28,891 bases of DNA from DATKKK01 sp964354625 (GCA_964354625.1 CAYHAK010000016.1:1-28891), one strand, 5' to 3'; positions 1 through 6,090 are shown, numbered from the stretch's first letter. Notes: generated by a model not told the origin, from the sequence alone. Program-made: numbers and translations.

Positions 1-134
1 AGACCGAACTTATTCAACCTCTGTAATAGAAGTATCGCTTGAAGCCTAGTCAAATAGTCATCATGATATCCATAAATTAGTCCATCTTCTAGCGCGCGCG
101 CTTCCAATTTGTCCAAACCATTGACAACACACAC
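1..134 (-). CDS. Start of an unidentified gene running off the window
   Basis: Reading the minus strand from a GTG at 134, 44 codons stay open to the window edge. The peptide begins MCVVNGLDKLEARALEDG and continues into a leucine-rich stretch (YLTRLQAILLLQRLNKFG) that looks like amphipathic helix. I do not recognise the family. A TATA-like stretch on the minus strand around 152-162 would place a transcript start close to the GTG, so a leaderless message is possible. The (GC)5 run at 92-101 is read through in frame as the residues EARA. A short plus-strand reading of the same bases, ending in YRKRK and stop, resembles a relic at 3320-3475, so the coding strand is not settled. Too short to be sure of. 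Confidence 0.4.
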   Translation of the reverse strand, partial: MCVVNGLDKLEARALEDGLIYGYHDDYLTRLQAILLLQRLNKFG

Positions 135-135
135 C

Positions 136-155
136 TATACCGAAAACGCAAATAA
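136..155 (+). repeat. Left copy of 20-bp direct repeat
   Basis: TATACCGAAAACGCAAATAA here and TATACCGAAAACGCAAGTAA at 3456-3475 differ by one transition and point the same way. They flank the whole HTH/TIR/HEPN operon. In both copies the repeat would encode YRKRK followed by a stop on the plus strand, and the residues just before are similar. The copies may therefore be the 3' ends of two related genes, or a duplicated attachment site formed by integration into a gene end. No integrase gene lies between them. Confidence 0.6.
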
Positions 156-249
156 ACCCTTTTTTCTATCATTAGCAAAACCAATGCTCAAGTCGCTACG
201 CTCCTTTCGCCAAAACCAGTAACGCCCGCGCCCGCGCGCACGACTACAC

Positions 250-260
250 TTTTTATATCC
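250..260 (+). promoter_or_regulatory. TATA-like promoter of the HTH/TIR operon
   Basis: The stretch CTTTTTATATCC fits an archaeal TATA box. A start of transcription about 25 nt downstream would fall near 280-285, just before the GAGGTG ribosome-binding site at 281-286 and the first operon start codon at 293. The same bases read TATAAAAAG on the minus strand, so the box could serve either direction. The downstream operon is the simpler reading. Confidence 0.5.
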
Positions 261-292
261 GTTGAATCGTATTATCACCAGAGGTGTTAAAA

Positions 293-589
293 TTGAGTCA
301 GGAAAACAGGGAGTTGTCAAAGCAACTCAAGGCCCTGAACGAAAACATTGACCTTCTTACAAAAGTGACAGCTATTAGCATCGGAAAAGAAGCCATTTTC
401 AAGAGCAAAAAAGAGACGGGCGACAGAATTGACGCTCTTGACGAATACGACCTTCCTGACAGCATCATAGCGATGCTTATTGGAAGCACAGAAGGCTCAG
501 TATCATCAACAAGAAGCCAGAAAAAAGCCAAAGCCAAAACTAAGCTTGCCCAAGCTGAACCTCAACCTCAAGAGGCTAAGAGAACATGA
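293..589 (+). CDS. Small helix-turn-helix protein 1
   Basis: Unidentified protein of about 98 residues. I chose the TTG start at 293 because GAGGTG at 281-286 is a good ribosome-binding site 6 nt upstream; a GTG at 284 lies inside that site. The N-terminus is a charged helix ending in a hydrophobic segment (NIDLLTKVTAISI). The middle, LPDSIIAMLIGSTEGSVSS, looks like a sigma-70 region-4 type helix-turn-helix. The C-terminus is a Lys/Ala/Gln-rich tail. Proteins 2 and 3 of this operon have the same plan: an aliphatic helix, then a helix-turn-helix of the form DIAMILGTT. DNA binding is inferred from the fold. A role as sensor or repressor of the operon is plausible but unproven. Confidence 0.7.
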   Translation: MSQENRELSKQLKALNENIDLLTKVTAISIGKEAIFKSKKETGDRIDALDEYDLPDSIIAMLIGSTEGSVSSTRSQKKAKAKTKLAQAEPQPQEAKRT

Positions 590-858
590 TGAGCAAAGAG
601 CAATTTGAACAAATCATGAACAGAATGGATACCTTAATCAAAATCACAGCGATAAATGCATTTCAAGGAAAATCAAGAGCGGACGTAGTACGTATTCTAT
701 CATCCCTAGGCTTCAACAATATGGATATTGCGATGATATTGGGAACGACATCCGCCTACGTAGCGAAAGTGAAGTATGAATTCAAGAAAAAGCGAACGAA
801 GAGAGAAGAACCAAAGGAGAACACCGAGACAAAGGAAGTGGGACAAAATGATAAGTGA
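586..858 (+). CDS. Small helix-turn-helix protein 2
   Basis: Unidentified protein of 90 residues, paralogous to its neighbour upstream. Its ATG overlaps the upstream stop codon (ATGATGA), so the two are translationally coupled; a second ATG at 589 is an equal candidate. Residues about 10-28 (NRMDTLIKITAINAF) match the hydrophobic helix of protein 1. Residues about 40-65 (LGFNNMDIAMILGTTSAYV) form a sigma-4-like helix-turn-helix. The last 25 residues are a Lys/Arg/Glu tail. DNA binding is likely from the fold; the target is unknown. The end of the gene overlaps the start of the broken third copy by 11 nt. Confidence 0.7.
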   Translation: MMSKEQFEQIMNRMDTLIKITAINAFQGKSRADVVRILSSLGFNNMDIAMILGTTSAYVAKVKYEFKKKRTKREEPKENTETKEVGQNDK

Positions 859-1109
859 AGAGCAAATCGAGCAATTGACTCAGACTTGATACGATAATCA
901 GACTAGTTGCTGGGAACCTTCTGAAAGATGCAGAAAGCAAGACAAGGAAAGTTGAAATCCTCTATGGGCTTGGGATCTCGACAAAGGAAATCTCTCAACT
1001 TGTCGGGACAACAGAAGGAAGTGTTGAGACTATGAAAAAGAGGCTCAGAAGAAGAGCAAAAGCCGACAAGCACAAGCCGATAGGTGGAGAGAAGTCTGCC
1101 GAGAATTGA
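848..1109 (+). pseudogene. Small helix-turn-helix protein 3, frameshifted
   Basis: The ATG at 848 opens a frame reading MISEEQIEQLTQT and then stops at 887-889. The shifted frame ending at 1107-1109 carries the rest of a clear paralog of proteins 1 and 2: a hydrophobic helix (LRLDTIIRLVAGNLL), then the helix-turn-helix ISTKEISQLVGTTEGSVETM and a basic tail. The two parts join if one base is removed around 875-885. The second part has no good start codon of its own before the ATG of ETM. This is either a disabled gene, an assembly error or a programmed frameshift. The codons after the shift show no further damage, so the lesion would be recent or not a true one. Confidence 0.65.
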
Positions 1110-1935
1110 TCGCAAGATATTTGATGCGATATGGAGTAAGGCAAGAGAAGAACAGCCAAGAATTACGAGAAGAGCTATTTATGATAGGATTCAAGCCGTA
1201 AGAAGGGAATATGGCAATGCTATCTCTCCAAGAATGGCGGCTAATGTCCTTGCATCAAGAATGGGAATAGATGTTTACAAGATTATTAAAGACACGGATG
1301 AGCTGAATGAGATTAGGAGCGAGCTAAACAGGATCAGAGATTTGCCTTCTCAAGTATTGCTTCGGGGATTCCTGAAAGAAACAGTCAAGAAAGTCGTCTC
1401 AAGAAGAAAACCCAGCAAAAAAGTCTTCATAGCTCATGGAAGAGATTTCGGACCAGTCAAAGACCTAAAAGCGATGCTGATTGAATTCGGTCTAAGACCT
1501 GTCGTTCTCGCTGAACAACCGAGCGGGAGCAGAACCATCATTGAAAAGCTTGAAAAGTATTCCAAGGACGTTAGCTATGCCTTTGTTATACTTACACCAG
1601 AGGATGGCTTATTCAATCTTGCAACTTTGCTAAAAATAGCTGACGAGAGTGAAGCACAACCATTGAGCCGAAAGGAAAAAGACGATCTCTTCCTGAAGCT
1701 TTTTGGAGATGTTACGGAAAAAGTGGCTCGCCAGAACGTAATTCTTGAATTTGGTTATTTCATAGGCAAACTAAGTCGTGACCATGTTTGTTGCCTACAT
1801 AAAGGCGACGTTAAACTACCTTCAGATATGCATGGCATAGTCTATGTGCCATTCAGGAATTCCGTAAAAGAAAGAAGAAGGGATATTATCAAAGAACTGA
1901 AAGCTGTAAACTTGTATCTTGCGGAAAAGCTATAG
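1084..1935 (+). CDS. TIR-domain protein (Cap12/Pycsar-effector type) with N-terminal helical domain
   Basis: 283 residues from a GTG that overlaps the end of the upstream frame by 26 nt. Residues 112-265 match the TIR family first described as predicted nucleotide-binding and now linked to CBASS Cap12 and Pycsar effectors. Visible signatures are VFIAHGR (114-120), RTIIEKLEKYS (150-160), AFVILTPEDG (166-175) and ARQNVILEFGYFIGKL (215-230). Family knowledge: such TIRs destroy NAD+ when triggered. The Glu in the TIIEK motif is a candidate catalytic residue; this is inference. An insert of about 35 residues (176-212) between the TPEDG and ARQN motifs looks longer than usual. Residues 11-70 form a separate small domain that recurs in the HEPN-like protein at 2459. 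No nucleotide cyclase is nearby, so the trigger must differ or lie elsewhere. Confidence 0.85.
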   Translation: MERSLPRIDRKIFDAIWSKAREEQPRITRRAIYDRIQAVRREYGNAISPRMAANVLASRMGIDVYKIIKDTDELNEIRSELNRIRDLPSQVLLRGFLKETVKKVVSRRKPSKKVFIAHGRDFGPVKDLKAMLIEFGLRPVVLAEQPSGSRTIIEKLEKYSKDVSYAFVILTPEDGLFNLATLLKIADESEAQPLSRKEKDDLFLKLFGDVTEKVARQNVILEFGYFIGKLSRDHVCCLHKGDVKLPSDMHGIVYVPFRNSVKERRRDIIKELKAVNLYLAEKL

Positions 1936-1963
1936 CCGAAACGAAAGGAGAGCGAACAGTAAA

Positions 1964-2251
1964 ATGGTGAGCAGTAGGCAGTTCAGAGAAATGACGAATC
2001 TGCTGAGAAGCATAGAAGAGAAACTAGATACCCTTGTGAATTTTCAAAGAATCCTTATGCCGAAACCGAAACTGGGGAAAGAAGAGAAGAAAATACTAAA
2101 ACTGTGTGACCATAAGAATACGATTGCAGATATGGTGACGAAAACTGGGAAGACCAGCAACAATGTGCAGGTCACGTTGACCAATTTAAGAAGAAAGGGA
2201 CTCATACGTTCCGTGAGAATCAAGAACAAACTAGTCTATGAGAAGATCTAG
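1964..2251 (+). CDS. Small winged-helix protein 4
   Basis: 95 residues from the ATG at 1964, chosen because AAAGGAG at 1944-1950 is a good ribosome-binding site; an in-frame TTG lies further upstream. The N-terminal helix (LRSIEEKLDTLVNFQ) resembles those of proteins 1-3. It is followed by a winged-helix fold: GKEEKKILKLCDHKNTIADM, then a recognition helix region (SNNVQVTLTNLRRKGL) and a wing (IRSVRIKNKLVYEKI). The wing is typical of MarR/ArsR-like regulators and is absent from proteins 1-3. It follows the TIR gene by 28 nt in the same operon. DNA binding is likely; its target may be the operon promoter. Confidence 0.7.
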   Translation: MVSSRQFREMTNLLRSIEEKLDTLVNFQRILMPKPKLGKEEKKILKLCDHKNTIADMVTKTGKTSNNVQVTLTNLRRKGLIRSVRIKNKLVYEKI

Positions 2252-2462
2252 AATGAAGAAATCAGACGCTACTGCAAAAGAGAAGAATGCAAACAAAAGA
2301 CTGGATGAGATTTCGAAGAAACTTGATATTATTCTGGTCACACTACTCGCAAGGTCTGATTTGACAAGAAAGGAAATAGCAGATGTTCTAGGAGTTAGTG
2401 AGGACACGATAGAAAGAATGCTTCCCTTTCGAAAATTCAAATCGAAAAGGCATAAGGAATGA
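2238..2462 (+). CDS. Small helix-turn-helix protein 5
   Basis: Up to 74 residues; the ATG at 2238 overlaps the previous stop and the ATG at 2253 is an alternative. It is Lys-rich at the N-terminus, then has a helix (RLDEISKKLDIILVTLLA) of the same type as the other small proteins here, then a compact helix-turn-helix (LTRKEIADVLGVSEDTIERM). The end overlaps the next gene by four bases (ATGA), which implies coupled translation with the HEPN-like protein. Function unknown; DNA binding is the likely activity. Confidence 0.7.
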   Translation: MRRSRMKKSDATAKEKNANKRLDEISKKLDIILVTLLARSDLTRKEIADVLGVSEDTIERMLPFRKFKSKRHKE

Positions 2463-3175
2463 GAAAAACAGAGCTGGCCCCTAGAATTCTGGAATGGCTA
2501 AAAGAGAGACTCAAGGGAAGGATTTCGGAGAAAACGATAAGACCCGCCATATCAAGAATCGCACGGAAAGATGTCTCAACTCTTAATGAGGCGGCGGCGA
2601 AATTCGCCCAGAAACACGGTGAAAATCTGCCACGCAGATTCATGAAATCAGAGGGTAGAGAGAAGATAGTAGAGGTTAGAACCGAGAAGAGAAGTCGTCA
2701 ATCATCGAGAGCAAGAACGGAAAGAACCATAGTTCAATTTGCGAAATACGAAACAAGTGACAAATTTCTGAAAGCACACTTAGATGAGATAAACAAAACA
2801 TACACTTACAGCTGTTATACTGCAACCTTCATCTTATGCAGAAAGGTTTTGGAGAATCTGATTATTCATCATATTCTAAAGAAGAAGTATCCGACAAGAT
2901 CCCAAGAGCACAGACAGAAGTATTATGCACCCAGAGGAAGGTTTCACGATTTCGGGACATTACTGTCAAATCTAAGAAAATCAGCGCCCGATTTCAACTC
3001 AGAGAAGCCATTAGTAGAGAGGATTTGTCAACTATCCGATGGGTTCAAAGAGGCAGCCAATGATATGGCGCATTCTCGATACCATATAGCGAGAAAAAAC
3101 GAATTAGATGAGAAAGGCTATCAAGAGATACTTGACCAAATAGCGGAGCTTGAAAGAACCCTCAACCCTTCATAG
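2459..3175 (+). CDS. HEPN/DUF4145-like protein sharing an N-terminal domain with the TIR protein
   Basis: 238 residues, overlapping the preceding gene by ATGA. Residues 10-65 (including RISEKTIRPAISRIARK and TLNEAAAKFAQKHG) match the pattern of residues 11-70 in the TIR protein: R-I-S/T, then an Ile-rich helix, then an AA-x3-A-x3-G helix. Residues 66-105 are a basic linker. Residues about 108-238 are helical: a helix with ATFILCRKVLENLIIHHIL, a connecting loop, and NDMAHSRYHI at 201-210 followed by a last helix. That arrangement is seen in HEPN and DUF4145 domains, which occur in abortive-infection and toxin proteins. An RNase activity is possible through the His region, but no canonical R-x4-6-H motif is certain. 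Its place after the TIR gene suggests a second effector or partner. Confidence 0.6.
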   Translation: MRKTELAPRILEWLKERLKGRISEKTIRPAISRIARKDVSTLNEAAAKFAQKHGENLPRRFMKSEGREKIVEVRTEKRSRQSSRARTERTIVQFAKYETSDKFLKAHLDEINKTYTYSCYTATFILCRKVLENLIIHHILKKKYPTRSQEHRQKYYAPRGRFHDFGTLLSNLRKSAPDFNSEKPLVERICQLSDGFKEAANDMAHSRYHIARKNELDEKGYQEILDQIAELERTLNPS

Positions 3176-3314
3176 AGCTATCTTCTATCGGTCCTTTCAA
3201 GTAACTTCGTAATAGCACGCGCTAATCATGACGTTCCGAGAAAACCCCGACGATACCTAATAGGTACGCAAAGCCGCAAAACAAACAAAACGCAATTCGC
3301 GCGCGCATACTATT

Positions 3315-3346
3315 CATAGCTACCGCTACCCATAGCCACCGCTAGG
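3315..3346 (+). repeat. Two-copy 16-bp tandem repeat
   Basis: CATAGCTACCGCTACC is followed directly by CATAGCCACCGCTAGG; 13 of 16 bases match. Two copies are too few for an iteron array, though the position near a replication-gene remnant allows a role in an old plasmid origin. Confidence 0.5.
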
Positions 3347-3475
3347 CGCTTCACACCAATTAGGCGAACCATCATCAGCAACCACATCATCAAAGAAATC
3401 ACTGACCTACTAGAACACGGATTCACCTACATTCAAGAGGTAGATGGAATCAAGATATACCGAAAACGCAAGTAA
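3320..3475 (+). pseudogene. 3' relic of an unidentified gene
   Basis: An open frame without a usable start codon ends in a protein-like stretch: IIKEITDLLEHG, then FTYIQEVDGIKIYRKRK and stop. It looks like the C-terminal helix and strand of a small DNA-binding-type protein. A similar end (FQFVQTIDNTHLYRKRK) is encoded on the plus strand at 102-155. The similarity at protein level beyond the 20-bp repeat favours two diverged gene ends over a recent duplication. Function unknown. Confidence 0.4.
3456..3475 (+). repeat. Right copy of 20-bp direct repeat
   Basis: Matches 136-155 at 19 of 20 bases in the same orientation. It forms the last codons and stop of the relic frame ending here. Together the copies delimit about 3.3 kb containing the HTH/TIR/HEPN operon. 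Confidence 0.6.
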
Positions 3476-3617
3476 CTGCTGTTGTGCGCTTCGCGCCCAA
3501 CGATACGCGCAGGCCGTGAGAAACCGCACACCTTTTACTAGAAATGGACAAAGTCGCAAACAGCACACGCGCAACAACGATAGATCGATCTAGTTCTAAC
3601 CTAACGCGCGCCAAAAC

Positions 3618-3809
3618 CTAAAACGCCTCAAGAATCAGCCAGCCCTCTTTGAACTCCCAACGCTTCTTACGGTATGAGGCTAATTCAGCCAAACGCTTCA
3701 CAGGAACAGATTCGATGCGGCAGCCTTGCGCGCGCACACGGACAAACAAGCGAACCTTACCCAAATTGCCCGCCTCCAAAGCCACCTTCAAACCCGCGTA
3801 AGAGGACAA
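3618..3809 (-). CDS. Small unknown protein after the replication-gene remnant
   Basis: About 63 residues from a TTG at 3809 (MSSYAGLKVALEAGNLG). The end is rich in aromatic and charged residues (ELASYRKKRWEFKEGWLI). It overlaps the end of the upstream minus-strand frame by 22 nt in a different frame. It could be a separate coupled gene or the C-terminus of the replication protein displaced by a frameshift. I do not recognise a family. Confidence 0.35.
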   Translation of the reverse strand: MSSYAGLKVALEAGNLGKVRLFVRVRAQGCRIESVPVKRLAELASYRKKRWEFKEGWLILEAF

Positions 3810-4004
3810 CCACGACGTTTAAGCTCCACTTCACAGACACCAAACAAGATAGACATTCGCTGTTCATCAAGCAAGTCAGAGCTAAGCTCTCTCAAGTCAG
3901 CGGCGAACTGCCGCGCGCTAACAATGAACCGCAACTTCTCAAGATACTCAAAATAGAAGAAAGCTCTCTCCGTCAATTCATCAATATCGGCAGTTACAAC
4001 AAAT
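3788..4004 (-). CDS. Probable C-terminal part of the replication protein, beyond the gap
   Basis: A minus-strand frame runs out of the N gap and stops at 3788-3790. It contains FVVTADIDELTERAFFYFEYL near the gap, then a helical stretch ending in CEVELKRRGCPLTRV. Strand, position and lack of a start suggest it continues the gene on the other side of the gap. The tyrosines in FFYFEYL are possible nicking residues of a rolling-circle Rep, but this is a guess from position. Because the N run is a placeholder, the frame across it cannot be checked, and the two sides may not belong to one gene. Confidence 0.4.
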
Positions 4005-4104
4005 NNNNNNNNNNNNNNNNNNNNNNNNNNNNNNNNNNNNNNNNNNNNNNNNNNNNNNNNNNNNNNNNNNNNNNNNNNNNNNNNNNNNNNNNNNNNNNNN
4101 NNNN
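4005..4104. other. Assembly gap of 100 N
   Basis: Exactly 100 undetermined bases, the usual placeholder for a scaffold join of unknown size. It interrupts the replication-protein gene, so distances and frame across it are unreliable and a false join cannot be excluded. Confidence 0.99.
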
Positions 4105-4623
4105 CGCGTCATTCTCACGGTGACCGTGAAAAATCATGTTACCACCAACCACGCCCCGCGCGGCTAAAGCACCGCGACACTTCGCCCGCAAAACAAGGTT
4201 AGGCAGTTCGCGGTCAACAACAGAAGGAGAAACAACAATGTGTTCAACCTTACCAAAGCCAAGCTTAGCACCAGCAATAAAGCGACCTTCCATACTACGA
4301 GCTTCGCGAGTTGACCAGCCACGGATAAAGCACACAGGGCAAGACGACTTATGACACCACAAGTGGTTATGACGAACAACAACCTTGCCCGTGCAATCCA
4401 TGCCGCCAAACGAAACGCCCTTGTGCGCTTCAACATCCTTGCAAACCGCCAAACCAGCCCATTGACCACAAAGAGGCGAACTCCGCACGCCACGGCCAAC
4501 AGGCACATATTCCTCATGCCCTACGGCATCCACGGGCAAAAACCAATACTTATTCTTCGAAATAGCATAATTCAACCGCAAACGCTCAGAAAAACCACGA
4601 TCCACAGCCACAACCGAACTCAT
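4105..4623 (-). CDS. Replication-initiation-like (Rep) protein, N-terminal part
   Basis: About 173 residues from an ATG at 4621-4623 that overlaps the upstream stop (ATGA), running into the N gap. A cysteine-rich segment (VVRHNHLWCHKSSCPVCF) looks like a zinc-binding knuckle. It is followed by a basic stretch, then VEHIVVSPS and VVGGNMIFHGHREND just before the gap. That order (C-x5-C-x2-C finger, then a His-rich strand of HUH type, here H-G-H) is what archaeal rolling-circle plasmid Rep proteins show. The catalytic tyrosine would lie past the gap. If correct, the region is an integrated or co-assembled small plasmid. The assignment rests on motifs only. Confidence 0.5.
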
Positions 4624-4922
4624 TTCCACACCCCAGTTCGGTGTATCTCATCTATCTGATCCATGACCTTCTTGTCCTCAGCGTCCATGTCACGCAAAAA
4701 TCTCGCATACTCGCCGCAGTTCAGACACTTGTCCATAATTTTATCCTTCGTATCCCTACGGAAAGAACAAAGGACATCATCCCAAAAGATGCATGGCAAA
4801 GGCAAACGCTTCAAAATCTTCGAGCCAGTTTCAGTGGCGCGCGCGTGACTACAATAAGCACCCACTAAACAATTCTGTTGATTCAATGCTGACTCCGCCC
4901 TAACAAACGCGTCTGTTTTCAT
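4620..4922 (-). CDS. Small cysteine-containing protein upstream of the Rep gene
   Basis: Up to 100 residues from the ATG at 4920-4922; an ATG at 4736 would give only 38. The C-terminal half is the convincing part: PCIFWDDVLC, then MDKCLNCGEYARFLRDMD and an acidic helix ending IDEIHRTGVWK. C-I-F-W-D, a later Cys and C-x2-C could bind zinc. The stop overlaps the Rep start by ATGA, so the two form one operon, as expected of a plasmid copy-number or accessory gene. A (GC)n run at 4837-4845 is read through as SHARA near the doubtful N-terminus, which may not be native sequence. Function unknown. Confidence 0.45.
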   Translation of the reverse strand: MKTDAFVRAESALNQQNCLVGAYCSHARATETGSKILKRLPLPCIFWDDVLCSFRRDTKDKIMDKCLNCGEYARFLRDMDAEDKKVMDQIDEIHRTGVWK

Positions 4923-4932
4923 TTTTGTCACA

Positions 4933-4977
4933 AAGTATATGTTGACCCCACTTCGTATTTCGTGGTTGTGTAGCCAC
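4933..4977 (+). promoter_or_regulatory. TATA-like box and inverted repeat before a regulator gene
   Basis: AAGTATATG at 4933-4941 is TATA-like; a start about 25-30 nt downstream would fall near 4966, shortly before the GTG at 4979. An inverted repeat spans that point: GTGGTT (4962-4967), GTGT, AGCCAC (4972-4977), with one mismatch between arms. It is placed where a bound regulator could block transcription, so autoregulation by the adjacent winged-helix protein is a reasonable guess. The divergent small gene starts 57 nt away and may be controlled from here too. Confidence 0.35.
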
Positions 4978-4978
4978 T

Positions 4979-5488
4979 GTGTCGAACCAAAAAGACCATG
5001 AATTGAGGGGGAATTTGGGCAAAGTCTACAAGGCAGTCCTACAAAGTGGTGCAAAGGGGATTAGAGCAGTTGAAATTGCAGATAAACTCGGCATCGATAG
5101 AACTACGGTTCACCCTCACCTTGGTTCTCTCAAACTCAGGGGATTAGTGGAAAGTGACCAAGGCATATGGCGTGCAAAAACTGGAGAGCAAACAATTAAA
5201 CCGTTGGAAAAGGAAATTGTGATAGAGCTTCCAATTCCAAAAGACCAATGGCTACGAATGGGGCTTTTAGAGCTAATGGCTAAGGACTGTGAAAGTGAGA
5301 ATTTTCTGGAAACTGCGGGAATGTACAGAACTCTCCTTGAAAAGCTCCAAGAAACAAGAACTATAAAAATAAAAGGCAAAAACGTTAATGACCTTGATCT
5401 AGAGAAACTAGGGAACCTGATTCAGCAAGCTAATGAGAAAGTTTCCAAGGTCAACTTGAAAGGTCTGCTTAAGAGGCTGAAAAGGTAG
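4979..5488 (+). CDS. Winged-helix transcription regulator
   Basis: 169 residues from a GTG. The first 70 residues form a winged helix: GNLGKVYKAVLQSGAKG, the helix-turn-helix IRAVEIADKLGIDRTTVHPHL, and the wing GLVESDQGIWRA. The remainder is mostly helical: LPIPKDQWLRMGLLELMAKD followed by long amphipathic helices that could dimerise, ending in a basic tail (LKGLLKRLKR). This fits an ArsR/MarR-like archaeal regulator. It diverges from the small-protein/Rep operon and may control it. No ligand-binding residues are evident. Confidence 0.75.
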   Translation: MSNQKDHELRGNLGKVYKAVLQSGAKGIRAVEIADKLGIDRTTVHPHLGSLKLRGLVESDQGIWRAKTGEQTIKPLEKEIVIELPIPKDQWLRMGLLELMAKDCESENFLETAGMYRTLLEKLQETRTIKIKGKNVNDLDLEKLGNLIQQANEKVSKVNLKGLLKRLKR

Positions 5489-5577
5489 CATAATAGTAAC
5501 TCGTAAAGAGAATTGCGCGCGCGCAGGTAACATTATTAATAGTATCAATCGCCATATTGGTGGCAGAGAGAGATCTA

Positions 5578-5919
5578 ATGACGTTGAGAAATGAATCGAC
5601 TGTAGTACCTCAACCCGACAAAAGCGTCGTAGTGTGCACTTCTGCCAGGAGAAGAAGAGAGCGCCACGATATTATCGTAGAAATCCTAGAAATGAGCAAG
5701 AATGAGGCACGTAGGACCAAGATGATGGAGAAAATCGGGATGAGTTTTAGCCAGATCAATATATACCTGAATGAGCTGAAAGAAGCAGGCTTCATATCAG
5801 AAGACTCGGGCAACTGGAAGACAACCAGGAAAGGTCGTTCCATGATAGAAGCCTGCAAGATATGCTATGCCCTCGTCAATCGACCGATTGATGGCCCTCG
5901 AAAGACCCGAAAGAGCTAG
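5578..5919 (+). CDS. Archaeal winged-helix regulator (HTH_45-like)
   Basis: 113 residues from the ATG at 5578; a TTG at 5557 would add seven residues. I prefer the ATG because an AT-rich box near 5533-5541 would start the transcript around 5562. The core reads RRERHDIIVEILEMSKNEARR, then a helix-turn-helix (MMEKIGMSFSQINIYLNELK), a wing (GFISEDSGNWKTTRKGR) and a final helix. This is the pattern of the archaeal predicted-regulator family whose members often occur in multiple copies and on viruses and plasmids. A (GC)5 run lies 54 nt upstream (5515-5524). Target unknown. Confidence 0.75.
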   Translation: MTLRNESTVVPQPDKSVVVCTSARRRRERHDIIVEILEMSKNEARRTKMMEKIGMSFSQINIYLNELKEAGFISEDSGNWKTTRKGRSMIEACKICYALVNRPIDGPRKTRKS

Positions 5920-5969
5920 TGCAGTCTTCTATATGCGTGCGCGAATCCGATAAGCGTGCGCTAGCTTAG

Positions 5970-6053
5970 CCTGCACTGCGCGGGGATTTTTTCGCGAAAG
6001 CTGAAGAATACGACGTTGGAACGGTCAAGAAGCTGGGTCTCATTGCCTTGTAG
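5970..6053 (+). pseudogene. Short 3' relic of a gene at the island edge
   Basis: Between two stops, 27 codons read as ordinary protein (RGDFFAKAEEYDVGTVKKLG, then LIAL and stop). There is no start codon. It looks like the C-terminal tail of a gene whose body was lost, and marks the right edge of the accessory region. The rest of 5920-6143 holds CG-rich palindromic patches and the purE promoter. The parent gene is not identified. Confidence 0.3.
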
Positions 6054-6090
6054 ACTCATGGATCTGGAGCACGGTCTTGGGTGTTCAAAG

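Larger units (their letters stand above)
3176..3617. other. Gene-poor stretch with relic and repeats
   Basis: No intact gene. It holds a (GC)n run at 3298-3306, a 16-bp tandem repeat at 3315-3346, a short reading frame that looks like a gene 3' end (3320-3475), the right copy of the 20-bp direct repeat, and other CG-rich patches near 3488 and 3600. A motif near 3606-3624 (CGCCAAAACC then AACGCC) resembles 208-226 on the left side of the operon. I see no RNA gene. Confidence 0.6.

Noticed and set aside
1084..1935. Part of a CBASS or Pycsar system
   Set aside because: The TIR domain is of that class, but no CD-NTase or Pycsar cyclase and no cyclic-nucleotide sensor domain lies nearby, so I call it only TIR-domain.
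3315..3346. Start of an iteron array or CRISPR
   Set aside because: Only two imperfect 16-bp units directly adjoining, with no spacers and no cas genes in the window.
3674..4659. Long plus-strand frames across the Rep region
   Set aside because: They are complementary to the minus-strand Rep-like frames, one bridges the N gap, and they show low-complexity Thr/Arg composition without motifs.
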